From Epichloe hybrida (lineage: Eukaryota; Ascomycota; Sordariomycetes; Hypocreales; Clavicipitaceae): 64,000 nucleotides of DNA. The position numbers and the translations under genes are program-made. The DNA lies in contig JAFEKR010000013.1 in NCBI GenBank assembly GCA_019022495.1, forward strand, positions 1 through 64,000, written 5' to 3'. Shown here in pieces: positions 23,759-35,900 of the stretch. The notes beneath the pieces are model-generated. The model had not been told where the DNA came from and did no database searches. It saw only the letters and a list, made by a program, of their open reading frames with translations. Numbering within the stretch: the first letter of the stretch is position 1; every line of letters starts with the position of its first letter.

Positions 23759-25865
23759 ATGGCGTCGCCAAGTGCCAAGCCCAAACCCACCGAGACGATT
23801 TCAAGGCGAAAACGAGTTCTTCCTGGTGTAAACCGCGACGACTCCGATGATGAATTAGGCAGTGACGATTTGCCATGGGAGTGGCTTTACAATGTCGAGA
23901 ACTCAGACCGAGCGAGCGATGATACGCAAAAAGATCGAAAGAGACGCAAAGTCACTGGTAATAAGATTGTCGGAGCTCGCATAGGCACTTTTGAATGTCG
24001 GATTGGTGATACAGTCTTGCTCAAAGCAGAAGGCTCCAACGAGGCTTGGGTGGCCATCATCTGCGAATTTGTTGAGGACGATGGCGAAGGCGAAAAAGCA
24101 GCCAATTTTATGTGGTTCTCGACCGAGAAGGAGATCCGTAACAAGGACAGAAAGAGAAACGACTTTTATTGGGTATGTATTGGCTCACTCGATACTCACC
24201 ACCCTGGGCCCTCAAATACTGATAGTCTGTTTCGCAGAATGAGCTTTACATCTCCCCGTCCTGGGATATCAACCCACTAGCATCGATCAATGGCAAAGCA
24301 AAAGTCAGCTCCCTAGAATCATTCCTGTCCAGTCACCCATCGGGAAAGATAGCTCGCAACTCCAAGGACTTTGGAAAAACTTTCATCTGCCGAAGGGGCT
24401 GCAACACGAGGACGGCAACCTATACAGACGATTTTGTCTGGGAGGAGCTATACACAGGTGTCGACGACTTATTTCGACTGATTGAGGTTGTCGAGAAGGG
24501 AACAAAAGCTGTCCGTGGCCGACGGAAAGTCCGTGAGCAATCACCTCGAGACACAGCCTATCTCCCACCACAGACACCTACCAAAGGGGCCAGATCCGCC
24601 GTCACGACACCTCAGTCCAAACGAGGTCATGCTGAACCGGGCTCACGTGCTCAAAGAAGGCAAGTGTACCCAGATCCAGACCAAAGTTTCATTTTTGCAA
24701 CAGAACCGTATTGACCCTCATTGACAGCGGACCGGGCAAGAAACTCGAATTCACACCCTTAGCAACCCGTAAGCTATCGCCGAGCGCCATTCAAGGATCA
24801 CCTTTCCAAATAGCCCGCTCTCGCCTTCACGTGTCTTCTGTTCCGACGAGTTTGCCGTGTCGAGAGGGCGAGTTCTCCTTAGTGTACTCGCACCTCGAGG
24901 CTTCTATATCCGAGGGAACAGGAAACTGTATTTACATCTCGGGAACACCTGGTACAGGGAAGACTGCGACCGTTCGGGAAGTCATCGCCCGTCTCGAGGA
25001 GTCTGTAGGCTCTGACGAGTTGGATGACTTCATTTTCGTCGAAATAAACGGCATGAAAATCACAGATCCTCACCAATCGTATACCTTATTATGGGAGGCT
25101 TTGAGAGGCGAGCGAGCGAGCCCCTCTCAAGCTCTAGATCTCTTAGAGCGAGAATTCAGCAATCCTAGTCCCAGACGTGTCCCTTGTGTTGTTCTGATGG
25201 ATGAGCTTGACCAGCTCGTTACCAAAAACCAAGCAGTCATGTACAACTTTTTCAATTGGCCGACTCTGCGACACAGTCGTCTCATTGTGCTTGCAGTTGC
25301 GAATACTATGGACCTTCCCGAAAGAACGCTCAGCAATAAAATCAGCAGTCGTCTTGGTATGTATCTGTCGCTGGCTCTCCACTCTAGACCGAATGAAGCA
25401 GATTTTGCCTGTATGACAGCTATCACAATATCTGACAACTTCCCCCTACTAGGTCCAAATGAATGAACTTAGTAACAGCACCTGCGGGCACTCCCGTTAA
25501 TGTCCAAGCTGCTGATGGCAGCGCTACTTCTGAGAATCAGGCGGACAGGCCTTGCTGAAACGACATTCGGAGAAACCGTTGACGAGCTGCAGCGAGCAAC
25601 AGCTCATGCAGCGCCTGCGCTGCCAGGCATGGCGCAGATCTTGGACAATGGCCTTCAGGGAACACCGGGAGCCAGCCAGCGACACTTGGGGCGACCAAGT
25701 TACGTACATACAGCTGCTCTAGACCTCGTCGCTGCTGGGTTAGTGAATTTAGAAGCACATCGAGCTGAGAGATCGAGCAAGTTGCGTCTGGCGATTGCAG
25801 ATGACGAGGTGAAAATGGCACTTCGAGACGATGGAGACTTGAGGGCCATGGGAATTGGAGTATAA
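23759..25865 (+). CDS. ORC1: Origin recognition complex subunit 1 with a missing internal segment
   Basis: Exons 23759-24172, 24238-24659 and 24728-25356 give an intact N-terminal 490 or so residues. These hold a BAH domain (NFMWFSTEKEIRNKDR ... NELYISPSWDINP), a basic linker, then the AAA+ core with EFTPLATRKLSPSAIQ, Walker A SGTPGTGKTATVRE and Walker B VVLMDELDQLV. Intron 2 is GC-AG (AAG|GCAAGT...GACAG). After ISSRLG a normal-looking intron (25357-25452) leads to only a few codons and a stop. From about 25480 another frame reads HLRALPLMSKLLMAALLLR to MGIGV at 25865, the proper C-terminus of fungal ORC1. The expected AAA+ lid with sensor 2 and the start of the winged-helix region are absent. 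ORC1 is the ATP-binding motor of the origin-binding ORC and is essential, so this is either an assembly error, a degenerate copy or a true deletion. Confidence 0.88.
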
Positions 25866-25995
25866 TGTACAGTAGTATTCCAGGGTATTTCAAGCGAGCC
25901 AATTCTTTATCAATAACGCCGAACATGTTGGTCAACCGGAAATAAACCCTTATCCTCAAACTGGCCCGTCTCATTATGGCTGCCAGCGCGTAGCT

Positions 25996-27564
25996 TTAGA
26001 ATTTGCGCCGGCCCAACGTAGGTGTCCATTGAAGTGGATGAGTTTCCGCCGTGGCTTTCTCGTCTGGTTTCCATATTTTGACTATGTAGAAATGAAAAGG
26101 TCAGCAACATACGCGTATGACAGAATGTGTAGAAGACAAGGCAACGAGAGGGAGCAATACGTACTCGTTTTGTCAGCTTCGCCGCAAATCAAACGCAAGC
26201 CAGAGCGATCAAATGTTGAGCTCATGATGCCTGCCTCTGCATCCAAAGACCCAGGTTGTGCGGTGGTATCCAGTGACTGGAAGCGGTGGCCGGTTTTCCA
26301 GTCCCAAAAGCCCATGGAGCCGTTGTCAGCTGGATCAACAACGAATCAGCAAAAGTTCCATCTTGAAGCAATAAAAGAAAATTGCGAGGTTGGGCAACAA
26401 TAGAGTGAGTGAGTGAACAAACATACCTCCTGAGAACATGACATTGTTCTGGTTTACACTCAACGTGTTGATGATGGCATTCTGACCTTCGAAATTCTGC
26501 ATGAATGCTCCCTCGGGACACTTCCATTGCTTGATGCTCCCGGTGCTGGCACTGGCAAAAGTGAACTCTGTAGGGTGCACGGCGAGCGCTCGCACGCCCT
26601 TCTTGTGGTGCGTCAGAACACCCATGGTCTTGCCGGCCGCTAGATCCCACATTCTGACGGTCGAATCAAGAGAACCGGTTATGACTTGGGGGTCGGCCTC
26701 CTGGCACTTGACATCGGAGACAGTGCCGGTGTGTCCAGAGAGCACATGGATATTGCTTCGCGTCCGCATGTCCCAGACTCGAGCTACGCCGTCTCGGCCA
26801 CCAGTGACAAGAACGTCGAGAGTAGGGTGAAGGGAGAGGGTATAGACGCCGCTGAGGTGGCCGTGGTAGTGTCGAATGACTTTGTTCGTCTCGAGATCCC
26901 AGCACTTGACCATTTTGTCTTCACCGCAGGAGAACAGATACGGGTGTCTGGGCGACACGGCGAGGCCGCGGACGGTGCTGATATGCCCGGTCAGTGTAAG
27001 CCGGAGGGAGCCCGTGGCAAGATCCCATATCTTGATCGTTCTGTCGCCCGCGCCACTGGCGAACCATTTATTCCCGGGCTCGACGGCCAAGGCTCGTACC
27101 CAGCCGAGATGACCTGAGATGACTCTCATCAACTTCCATGGGGGATGCCAGTCGGGCTTCGGTTGTTGAAAGGCGCCTGATCCTCCCGAGGTGAGGCTCA
27201 TGTTGTTTTGTGGCGATGCGGTTCCAGTCGAGCCTGAGCCGGCTGCAGAATTGGGCCCAGCCTCGAGCAATTTCTGTGCCGGCCGTGCTGGTCCGCCGGG
27301 CTTTGGTCGAGAACCCGGCTTCTTGCCCGGCTGCTTCGATGGCTGCTTGGCCGCAAGAGAGTCGGGTAGAGTCTGGACGCTGGAGTACTCGGCTTGGAAT
27401 CGGCGCTTCATGACGGGGTCGCTGTACACATCCTCGAGTTTCTGTCGCTTGCTGCTGGATTGCTGCGCTATGGCTTTCGAATACAAGCTCCTCGATACAA
27501 GCGCGTTCTGAGAAACCAGAGCGCCAAGCTGCGACAGATCCTGCGGCTTCTTTTGTGTCTCCAT
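25996..27564 (-). CDS. PRP46: Pre-mRNA-splicing factor PRP46/PLRG1 (WD40)
   Basis: Three exons, 27564-26427, 26329-26165 and 26081-25996, encode 462 aa (yeast Prp46 451). An N-terminal 150 residues ([14 protein letters not shown], a Gly/Pro/Ala-rich linker) precede seven WD40 repeats that begin at [20 protein letters not shown]; clear repeat ends include [36 protein letters not shown]. The last repeat is completed across introns ([15 protein letters not shown], then [16 protein letters not shown]). PRP46 is a core member of the NineTeen complex, needed for activation of the spliceosome in the nucleus. It is head to head with NAS6. Confidence 0.95.
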
Positions 27565-27960
27565 TGCGGGCGGCCGGCGTAGGCGGTCCGGACAATTGTC
27601 CAATTTTCTGGTTGCAGTGGTTGGTGGGAAAAGTTGAAGGTTCGCGATCTGAAGGCTCAAAAGCTGGCCGGATGGATTCGCCTGACGTTGTATGTGGGGC
27701 TGGCTGCATGCCAGCCCCATATGTGGGCCAAATGCTCGACTTGCTCCCCTGTCATTCATTCACTCACTCACTCACTCGCTCACTTACTCATTCACCCATT
27801 CACTCATTCTAGATTATCGATAATACAACACAAAGCACCTTCTACATTCACGAAATTGGTTATCAAACACAATCGCGGGCAGCCCCCTTTCACTCCTTTG
27901 CAGCATATTTATCTAGGCACAACTCCAAAGGCAGAGCTTGATTTCATCTCTACCAATCAG
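27565..27960. promoter_or_regulatory. Shared PRP46 / NAS6 promoter with ACTC repeats
   Basis: The region of about 400 bp lies between divergent start codons. It contains a degenerate (ACTC)n tract at about 27751-27810 (ATTCACTCACTCACTCACTC and related). The tract may act as a nucleosome-poor spacer; no defined transcription-factor site was recognised. Confidence 0.5.
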
Positions 27961-29206
27961 ATGGAAGACAACAGTGATCGGCTCCCTCTGCACACAGCTG
28001 CCAGAGAGGGAAATGGTAAAAACATGCACATATTCCGGCCCCCTTATAAAACCCAATCTTGCTTACATTTCCGTATAGTCGCCAAAGCCGAAGCACTACT
28101 CAAAGTAAGAAGTCCATCTTCTCTGACTCCAAAGTCTGACTTCAAGATATCCTCATTTCCATCACCAGCCAGCTCACATCAGCACACAGACCGACCCAAA
28201 GCTATCTACAAAGAAGGACGAAGATGGGCGCTACGCTATTCATTGGGCAGCATCGTCCAATAACCTCGAGATCGTCACTATGCTAGCCAACCAGAAGAAT
28301 TTCGATCCAGACGTCCAAGTGAGTACCTGCTCCAACACGATCATGTCATTCCCCCCCTTCCCCCTCCCTTTATCAGGTCGATGGTCTGGTATTTACTATC
28401 GACCTGTACAGAATGGCAGCGGATGGACGCCTCTCATGATATCCGCTAGTGTTCCGGACAGCGAACCCATTCTACGAGTCTTGATTCAAAAGGGCGCGGA
28501 AGTCAATGAGAAGAGTGAGAACAACCCACCCACGGAGCTTGCCCTAGGATGTGAAGAGGAGGTCTAACAGCAAAAAAAAAAAAAAAATCAGATTCCAACG
28601 GGCAGGTATGTCGGGCAACTCGGATCGCTCAAGGCTCATCTTGATGGCTTTGCTCCTCATGTTAACTAGACGAAAGACGGCCCTCCACTTCGTCGCGTCC
28701 AAGAAGAACATGGACGTCGCCCGTTTACTTTTAGAATCCAACCCACCTGCGTCCACAAGGGTGCGCGATCGTCGCGGGCAATATCCTATACACCGCGCCG
28801 CTGCAGTTGGATCTGTTCCCATGGTCAAACTATTACTTCAGAACCGGAGTCCTTTGAACCCAACAGATATTGAGGGCTACACGCCTCTCCACCATGCGGT
28901 TGCAGAAGGACACGGTAAGCCAGCTATCGATGTACAGCAGCTTGATATGTTGCTACAAAGTGACCGAGTCAGCTAATTTGCCCACAAGGAGATGTGGCGA
29001 TTGCTTTGCTGAAAGAGGGTGCCGATTTCACGCTCAAAAATGCCGAAGACAAGTCGGCCTTGGACTTGGCGCCAGATAAGGAGGCAAGTCTTTGTCAAGA
29101 ATAAACTCGCTTCTATGACTTTATAGCGTCGCTAACGGCCCCCTGACAGGTTCTTTCATACATCATGCGCGACGCAGAACGAGAGGGTATTGAGCTGTCC
29201 CCGTGA
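27961..29206 (+). CDS. NAS6: Ankyrin-repeat 26S proteasome assembly chaperone (gankyrin type)
   Basis: Eight exons, 27961-28015, 28079-28104, 28190-28318, 28412-28514, 28592-28605, 28677-28914, 28992-29083 and 29150-29206, sum to 714 nt and 237 aa (yeast Nas6 228). Exon 5 is a 14-nt micro-exon that completes NEKNSNGQTALHFVASKK, and the last intron is GC-AG (GAG|GCAAGT). Six to seven ankyrin repeats fill the protein: RLPLHTAAREGN, GRYAIHWAASSNN, GWTPLMISASV, GQTALHFVASKKN, GQYPIHRAAAVGS, GYTPLHHAVAEGH, DKSALDLAPDKE. Nas6 binds the Rpt3 C-domain and holds back premature joining of base and core particle. The fit in length and repeat order is good, but many ankyrin proteins look alike. Confidence 0.88.
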
Positions 29207-29314
29207 ACGGATCGCGCGGCACTATGTAGACGTAATCTATCTATCACATGTTGCCTTGTGCTGGCTCGACACCTGCCTTGCCCCATTGTGTTGCACTTGT
29301 TCGTGCATCCTCCG

Positions 29315-32048
29315 TTACTTGACTGTTCGCTCGACCAGCTCACGATACATGGTCTTGACATCCTCAACATCCGCCTTTAGTTCCTCAACAAGCTCGCTCT
29401 TCTCACCCAGCATCTCCAACGTTGTCTGGTATCTCGAGTCAAGATTGGCTACCTCCTGCTCCAGTTGTGGCACTCTTGACGCAGCGGCCTTTGTCTCTTC
29501 TATTTCTTTCATGAGTGCAACCAAGTCTCTTCTCGCTTCGTTCCTCTGGCCACAAACCCTGGCCATTTCCTCCTTGGCCGTAACCTTCTCGGCTTCCAGT
29601 CGTCGAATGGCCGCGCTCATTCTTTCGACGAGCTGTACTGATGGCCCAGCAGCTACCGTTGAGACCGAGACCATATCCTGGGCCACGTGACGAGGTGAAG
29701 AAGGTATAGTCTCCAGTGCTCCATTGTCATTATCTCGTTCTACAGAACCGAGAGATGGGAAATGCCCAGTTTCGCTGGGTGTTTCAAAGGGTGAGAAAGG
29801 GGTTGGCGGTGCGCCAGACCCAGCATAAGATGGCTCCCTGGTTCGAATAGGAGTCTGGCTCGTGGCCCGTCGTGTTGGTGACATGATGTCTGCAGGACTA
29901 TTATCAGGAATACTACATGGCGTGTAGGATCTCCGAGATTTTCTTGGGCCAGAGAGGCCCAGCAAGTCTGAGCTGAACGTTCTGGATATGGACACGAGTG
30001 GTGACTCAGGCCGGCTTTGATGGCCCCTGTTCGTTGCGCCCGCCACTTCATCCACCCACTGACGTCGTTCCGCCTCTACTGAGTCTTCTTTATCAGTAAC
30101 ACCTTGTTGTTTCAATCTCTCAACTTCTTCTCGGGCCTCTGCCAAAGAGGCCTGGCAAGACTTATACGAAGCTTGAAGCTCCGCCATCTCGTCTCGGCAG
30201 AATTTCAACTCCTGACGAGCAGAAGCAAGAGACGGCTGCACGTCTTGAAGCTCATCTTCGACATGTCTCAGCCGCACGGCCTATGGGCAGCAAAAATTAG
30301 ACAAGCAAGCATATATAGATATATGGGTCGGCTTGAACTCTCGGAGCAAATCGCACACGAAGACTTACCGCATCTCGTGCTTTCTTTCTCATTTCTGATT
30401 CTCGGCGCTGTGCCTCGTCTCTCTCTTTCTCTAGGTTTGCTGATTTGGCAATGAGCGACGCTTCGATGCCTTGCCAATTCTCTCTGGCCGAGGCATACTG
30501 GGACTGCAAGGTTTCAATCTGGCGGAACATCTTTACTTGTGCTTCGCCTCCAGTTCCCGATGACGCTTCTTCTGCCGCCACTCTCATGGCTTCCAACTTG
30601 CCTTCTACGGCCTGCAGTTCGGCTTTGAGTTCCTCTGCCGTCTTGCGCCCTCGCTCGTTGGCACGCTCGAGCTTCTCGCGCCATTCGATTTCGTCTTGTC
30701 GCGCTTGCTCAGCCACCGTCTCCTTTTCCGCACGAAGACTCGTGTTCAACTCCTCCAGCGACTTTTGTTTCTGACGCTCTGCAGCCAGTGCTTTATTCAT
30801 CGCTTCTCGATGAGAACACTCAGCCTGCTCCGTCTTTTTCTTCCATTCCTGGTCCAGACGCCGGTACGCGTCATCTTTCTTCGAGTTTTCTTTTTTCAGT
30901 GATTCCATCTCTGCTTGGAGCGCAGCAGTTGCTCGGTTGGCCTCATCCCATCGCCTTTCTACCTCCTCGGGCCCTTCTAAGCGAGCACGCAAGGCTTCGG
31001 CGTCAGAAATGGCCCTGTCTCGGTTCGTCTTCAAATCTGCTAGTTGCTTCTCATGTTCACCGATGAGAGCTCGAAGTTTTTTTATCGTACTTCTCAATTT
31101 GTGCTCGTTGGAGGATAGTTTCTGCCCCTCTTCCAGAAGCAACGCTATCTTTTCATCCTTTGCTGCGAGCTTTTGTTCGGGACTGCCGGGTGGTGCTGAC
31201 GATGCAGCCTTCCTGGCCGTGTCTGTGGCCGTCTTGGATAGATATTGAAGCTTGGATTGGAGCGAGTCTATGCGCTCTATATATTCTCGAATCTCTTCCT
31301 GCTGCCTATCTTTCACCTCTTGCAATTCTCTCACTAGCTCTGACTTGTCATCTGGCTGCGTCGACGCTGAGTCCTCCTCTGCGGATATTTCTGCCCCCGC
31401 GGCCCCCTCGGCCCCCTCGGCCCCCTCGGAAGCTTGTGAAACATGATCTAGCGCAGATGTCTTCCCGCTTGCTGCTTCCGTTGTCGTGGCATTCTGTATT
31501 GGTTTCGATGCCTCCGTTGGAGCCGCCTCGATGGCATCTGCCAGCAAGCTTTCGGGTGGTTCGGTTTTGGAGCATACATCAATGCCCTCAGCTTCGAGTT
31601 TCGCGGTCGCTTCGTCTTGCTCTTTCGAGAACTGTTTGTCCGTGGACTTTTCTTCCATAGAAGGTCGGCTGATGTGGTCGGTTGAGCTCGTTGGCGACAA
31701 AGTTCCCCTGCTTGCCGTGCCACTGGCATTGGCCTTTCCTGCCATGGCCCGGGCTAGCCTTGCTTGGAGCCGGCCATTGACACCGCTCCGAGACGATGAC
31801 CTCGAGTTCGTGGCACCTGATGTGGCTGGCGGCGCTAGTTCCTGCGATGACTGTTTGGCAGTCGTGGTAATGGCTTCCGATACCCGAGGCGCGGCAGAAG
31901 GCGATGCAGAAGCCGCCGAGGCAGCAGCAGGTTTTTGAGATTGAGCTTCGTCCGGCTCTGCCAACATGTTATCCAGCCTCGACTCTACGCCGGCGACGGC
32001 TTGGGAAAGAAACGAGCCCCATTTTGACGGCTTTCCCGGAGCAGCCAT
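29315..32048 (-). CDS. TMF-type golgin (TATA element modulatory factor-like)
   Basis: Two exons, 32048-30369 and 30280-29315, encode about 881 aa; the intron (GCG|GTAAGT...CATAG) keeps frame. The N-terminus MAAPGKPSKWGSFLSQAVAG is the conserved amphipathic segment of TMF/Sgm1 proteins. A low-complexity Ser/Ala/Glu region follows, with a short EGAEGAEGAAGAE repeat, then a continuous coiled coil from about residue 240 to 640. A Ser/Pro-rich break (about 650-760) precedes the C-terminal TMF_TATA-binding coiled coil (LVERMSAAIRRLEAEKVTAK ... YRELVERTVK). In yeast Sgm1 and mammalian TMF this end binds the Rab GTPase Ypt6/RAB6 at the Golgi, so a tethering role there is likely. The name reflects an old assignment to DNA binding. 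Confidence 0.88.
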
Positions 32049-32984
32049 GGTCAGGCTCTTCCTCGATGGCCGGACGCGCACTGATCCAGCCCTCGCCGCG
32101 AGGGACCAAAGGAAGAAGAGGCTGTTGAGGCCGTCGAATACGGCGAGGTCGTTTCTAAGTCTCGTCTGAAAGGCCGATCAAGTAGTAATCACAAGCATCG
32201 TTCTGTTCGCAATGATGTTCAGATTGTACCTGGGCTAGTTTGGAACCTTAAAGTGGTTCGGTATATTGTGGGACGCGTTGCCGCAGTCAGCCAGGAATGG
32301 AAATTGTCTGACCTGGCCACGACAGCCCAATGCGCGGCCATTCTGCCGGCAGTTTCTGATGTGACAAAGGATAACAATCAATACACGTGACTGAAATCAA
32401 TCCCCGCAAAAGGCATCCGTTGACAAGGTGTCCTTTCAAGCTCAAGCTGTTTCAACTCGATAAGCTCAGTCACGGGTTGCCATATCCATTGCATGTGTAT
32501 TATGTAAATGCTATGTCTCTTTTCGGTGTTTTTGAAATACTGCAGTACACAGAAGCTTGCTAGTCCCTGAACATGAAGTTGACATCTTTTTGACTGCTTT
32601 GGAGTAAACAGCCGTTACACATTATACGCCAATACAAAGTATTAGCTCCTGGGCAACATCTTTTTGACTGCTTTGGAGTAAACAGCCGTTACACATTATA
32701 CGCCAATACAAAGTATTAGCTCCTGGGCAACATACATATGTATCTTATCAAAAGACAAGAAGGGAGGGGGGGGGGGATCATGCAAAAATGATCTCCGGTC
32801 TCGATCAACAAGCCATAACGTGTATGGGTGACCCAAAATTCCAGATCCTGGTGGACACCTTGGTAATGCGAAGAATAACTATTGAATGATCGCCGCCTAG
32901 ACCATTGAGCCCTGATATCGCATATTGGAAGAAAAAAGTTCCCAAATCAATGTGCTCGCTTAGAAAAACACGCTCTGCGCAAAA
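32049..32984. other. Spacer: golgin promoter and 3' end of the WG-repeat gene
   Basis: The region holds the promoter of the golgin gene (minus strand) and the 3' flank of the WG-repeat gene. It contains a near-perfect 74-bp tandem duplication (32582-32729) and a G-run at about 32766-32776. No ORF is supported. Confidence 0.5.
32582..32729. repeat. 74-bp tandem duplication, two copies
   Basis: Copy 1 (32582-32655) and copy 2 (32656-32729) both begin ACATCTTTTTGACTGC and end CTCCTGGGCA; I saw no differences by eye. A further ACAT follows. The absence of divergence suggests a recent event, or a collapse/expansion artefact. Confidence 0.9.
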
Positions 32985-35900
32985 TCATCCTGTAAATTTC
33001 CTCCACCAGCTTGATCGAGGAGTTGAATCAACGAGAATCGAGTTTCTTCTGCTCTGTTGCCGTTCATCGCTGCCTTCTGATCCTGCTACACGCTTGTCTT
33101 TATCTCGTTCTTCTCGTCTAGCACGCCGTCGACGCTGATCGTCGGTCTCGTCTGCCGTTATGTCGCCCTGCTTCGCTCGACGTCGAGCTCGTCGAGCCTC
33201 TCGGCGGGCTTGTTCCTCATCAGTCGGGCCACTGTCCTCGGGAGGCGGTGGAGCGTCGGAATGCTCTTTTACCCAGGATGATGTCCCCGAGTGTGGCCAG
33301 TTCGTGCCCTTTTTGCTATCTCGTCTACGGTCTTTGTTGGGATAGAACTGTTCATCTCCCGACTGCTCGGTCTGTCGTCGACTGCTCTTTCGCTTGTGGC
33401 CATCCGAGCCCTCCATAGCGGCGCGGGCTGCACGACGCTCTTCACGTCGACGTCGTCGTTCCGCTTCCTCTTCCACCGGATCTGCTTGAGTCGACCTTCG
33501 GCGTTCTTGCTTGGAGGTCTTGCGCGCTTCATCAGCGAGGGCCGTAGCCTCCTTTTCCTTGCGTACACGACGTCGCTCAGCTCTCTTCGTGTCTCGGTCT
33601 TCAGCAGCGCGCCGCTCTTCCTCTTCCCGTTGTCGCACCGCACGACGCTCAGCTTTCCTGGCCTCTTTCTCCCCCGTCTTCCGAGACTCTGGATCATCTT
33701 CGCGCTTTCGGCGTCTCTCACGATGAGATTCGTTGCTCGCTTTGTCGGTCTGATCCCGGTCGCTGCGCCGCGATTTGCGGGCCGATGTACGGGCTTCACG
33801 ATCTGTCTCGTCCATTGTCATCTCCACGTCGCCAAAAGGATCAGGCCTAGCTGATTTTGGGGTCATCAATCCGCTGAAAAGACCGGAAAAGCCCGACTTT
33901 TTGGACACTGAGGCGCCGCGCTTGAGAGGCGTATCTGACGGTACGCCGGCATCGACCATGACAGCATCTTCATCTGGTAGCCTTCTGGATCGATGCTTTT
34001 CGCGCTTGGCGGTGGTAACGTCGGCGTCCAGAGCCCCAGTCATGAGAGCGTCCTCATACTCGGAAGCTCTTCGCGACTTCTTCTTGCTCCCAGACTTATC
34101 GATGCCTAGTATCTTTGCGGCTTTGGACGACACTTCTGGCATGTCTTCTGAAGGTGGTGAGGCCAGACCGTGCACATCAACCGACCGCCGTCGCGAAGAT
34201 GACCTGCCGCCTGCGCCGCCCCTCCTCTCCTTGTCCCGTGTTGACATTGACCTGGAAATGGGTGGTGTACTAGTAAACATGCTTGGCATACGAGACTTGC
34301 CCGGGAGTTTTTCTGTTTTCTCCAAGCGGTCTGCCTTTTCGGACCCAGAGTCTTTAGAGGAAGTCTTATCCGAAGCACGTTTTGATGGCTTTTCGGATTT
34401 CGATTTCGAGGAAGACGAGGGTTTTCTGTCCTCTTTCTTCTCTTCTTTCTGAATCGCGGGTGCTGCACTCCACTTTGCCCATGAAGCTCCGTCCCCATTG
34501 ATCTTCGGCCGAGCTTTCTTTGATGATCTTGGCTCTGGCGGGGGGGTCAAAGGAGCGTCAGGAACGGGCGGAGGAGGCGGAGGTGCCTCATCCTTGGCCT
34601 TGCTCTTTTTGGCCTTTTTTGGCTTGTCTTTGGGTGCCATGTCAACGATTTCGACTATGTCATCTTCGTCATCGTCAGCTGGGAAACTTCCAGGTAGTTC
34701 AGAAGATTTGTGGCTCTTCTGTGAAAACGAACTCTGATGTTCTGCCTCTTCGACCTCTTTGGACTTCTTCTTCGAGCTGGATTTGGTGCTCTTCTTCTCT
34801 TCTTTGGGAGGTGTTGGTGGAGCGGGTGGAGGACAGGGGATTGGGTCGGCCGGGGGGTCCTCCGGAGCAGACTCAAAGGTCTTGAGCCTGTCCGTAATCT
34901 TCCCAAGAGCCTTCCGCGACAACGGCCCTTTCGTAGAAACGCCCTCGCTCGTTTTCGATAAGGGTGTCGTGTCCTTGTCACTGGCTGTGATATCGTCTAG
35001 AAATGGGCGGATGAGTCAGCAAGTTTGTAATTTCGGCTCATTCCGAATTAGATGACGGCATGGAGAAATGCTGGGGTAGCGCCACAATTCGACAAGCGTG
35101 GAACACACCTTTTTTGGACTTCTTTGACCCGCTGCTAATACCCCAGAAGCTGAAGGCCTCGTTTGTAGACTTGTCTTTGCCCGAGAGAAGCTCTTCGATC
35201 TCTTCTGGCTTCAATTCCGGCTCCGGCTCCGGCTCCGGATCAGGTACTGGCTCCTTGGGTGGTTTTTTCTCCTTCTCCTTTTTCTTCTCCTTTTCTTTGT
35301 CCTTGTCCTTCTTGGAACTCTTCTTGGACGACTGTTTGGCAGCCTCGGCCTCCTCAGCTTGACGAGCTGCCAGTTCTTCAGCTTGACGAGCTGCAAGTTC
35401 TTCAGCTTCACGAGCTGCAAGTTCTTCAGCTTCACGAACCGCCAGCTCTTCAGCTTCACGAGCTGCCTGTTCTTCAGCCTCCCTTGCAGCATTCTCAGCC
35501 GCTGCTTGCTCTTCGGTATTGAGCGCCCCCTTCTCCTTCGCTCGCTTGTCCACACTTTCCTTCAAGCGATTGTATTTCTCCGTGTCCTTTTTCGTGAGCT
35601 TGCCCTTCAAAAGCTTCTTGTCTTCGAGCGCAGCGAGCTGCTCCTCCTCCTTCGTAAAGGCAGCCTCTTCTTCTGCGATGCGTGCCTTTTCCTCTTCCTC
35701 CAATCGAGTCTTCTCTTCTGCTTCTCGTGTGGCTTGCTCTTCGGCCTCTCGCTCGGCGGCCTCCTTGGCTTCCTGCTCGAGTCGTTCGCTTTCGGCCTTT
35801 TCTGCTTTCTTCTTCTCTTTCTCGAGCTTTTTAAGCTCCCTTTCACTTAACTTTGGTTCTTTATCTTTCTTCGACTTTTCCTTTTCCTTTTCCTTCTCTG

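Noticed and set aside
29190..29690. 166-codon plus-strand ORF opposite the golgin C-terminus
   Set aside because: It is antisense to a conserved coiled-coil exon and Ser-rich as expected for such a shadow.
33775..34452. 225-codon plus-strand ORF opposite the last exon of the WG-repeat gene
   Set aside because: Same explanation: the shadow of a Ser/Arg/Lys-rich exon.
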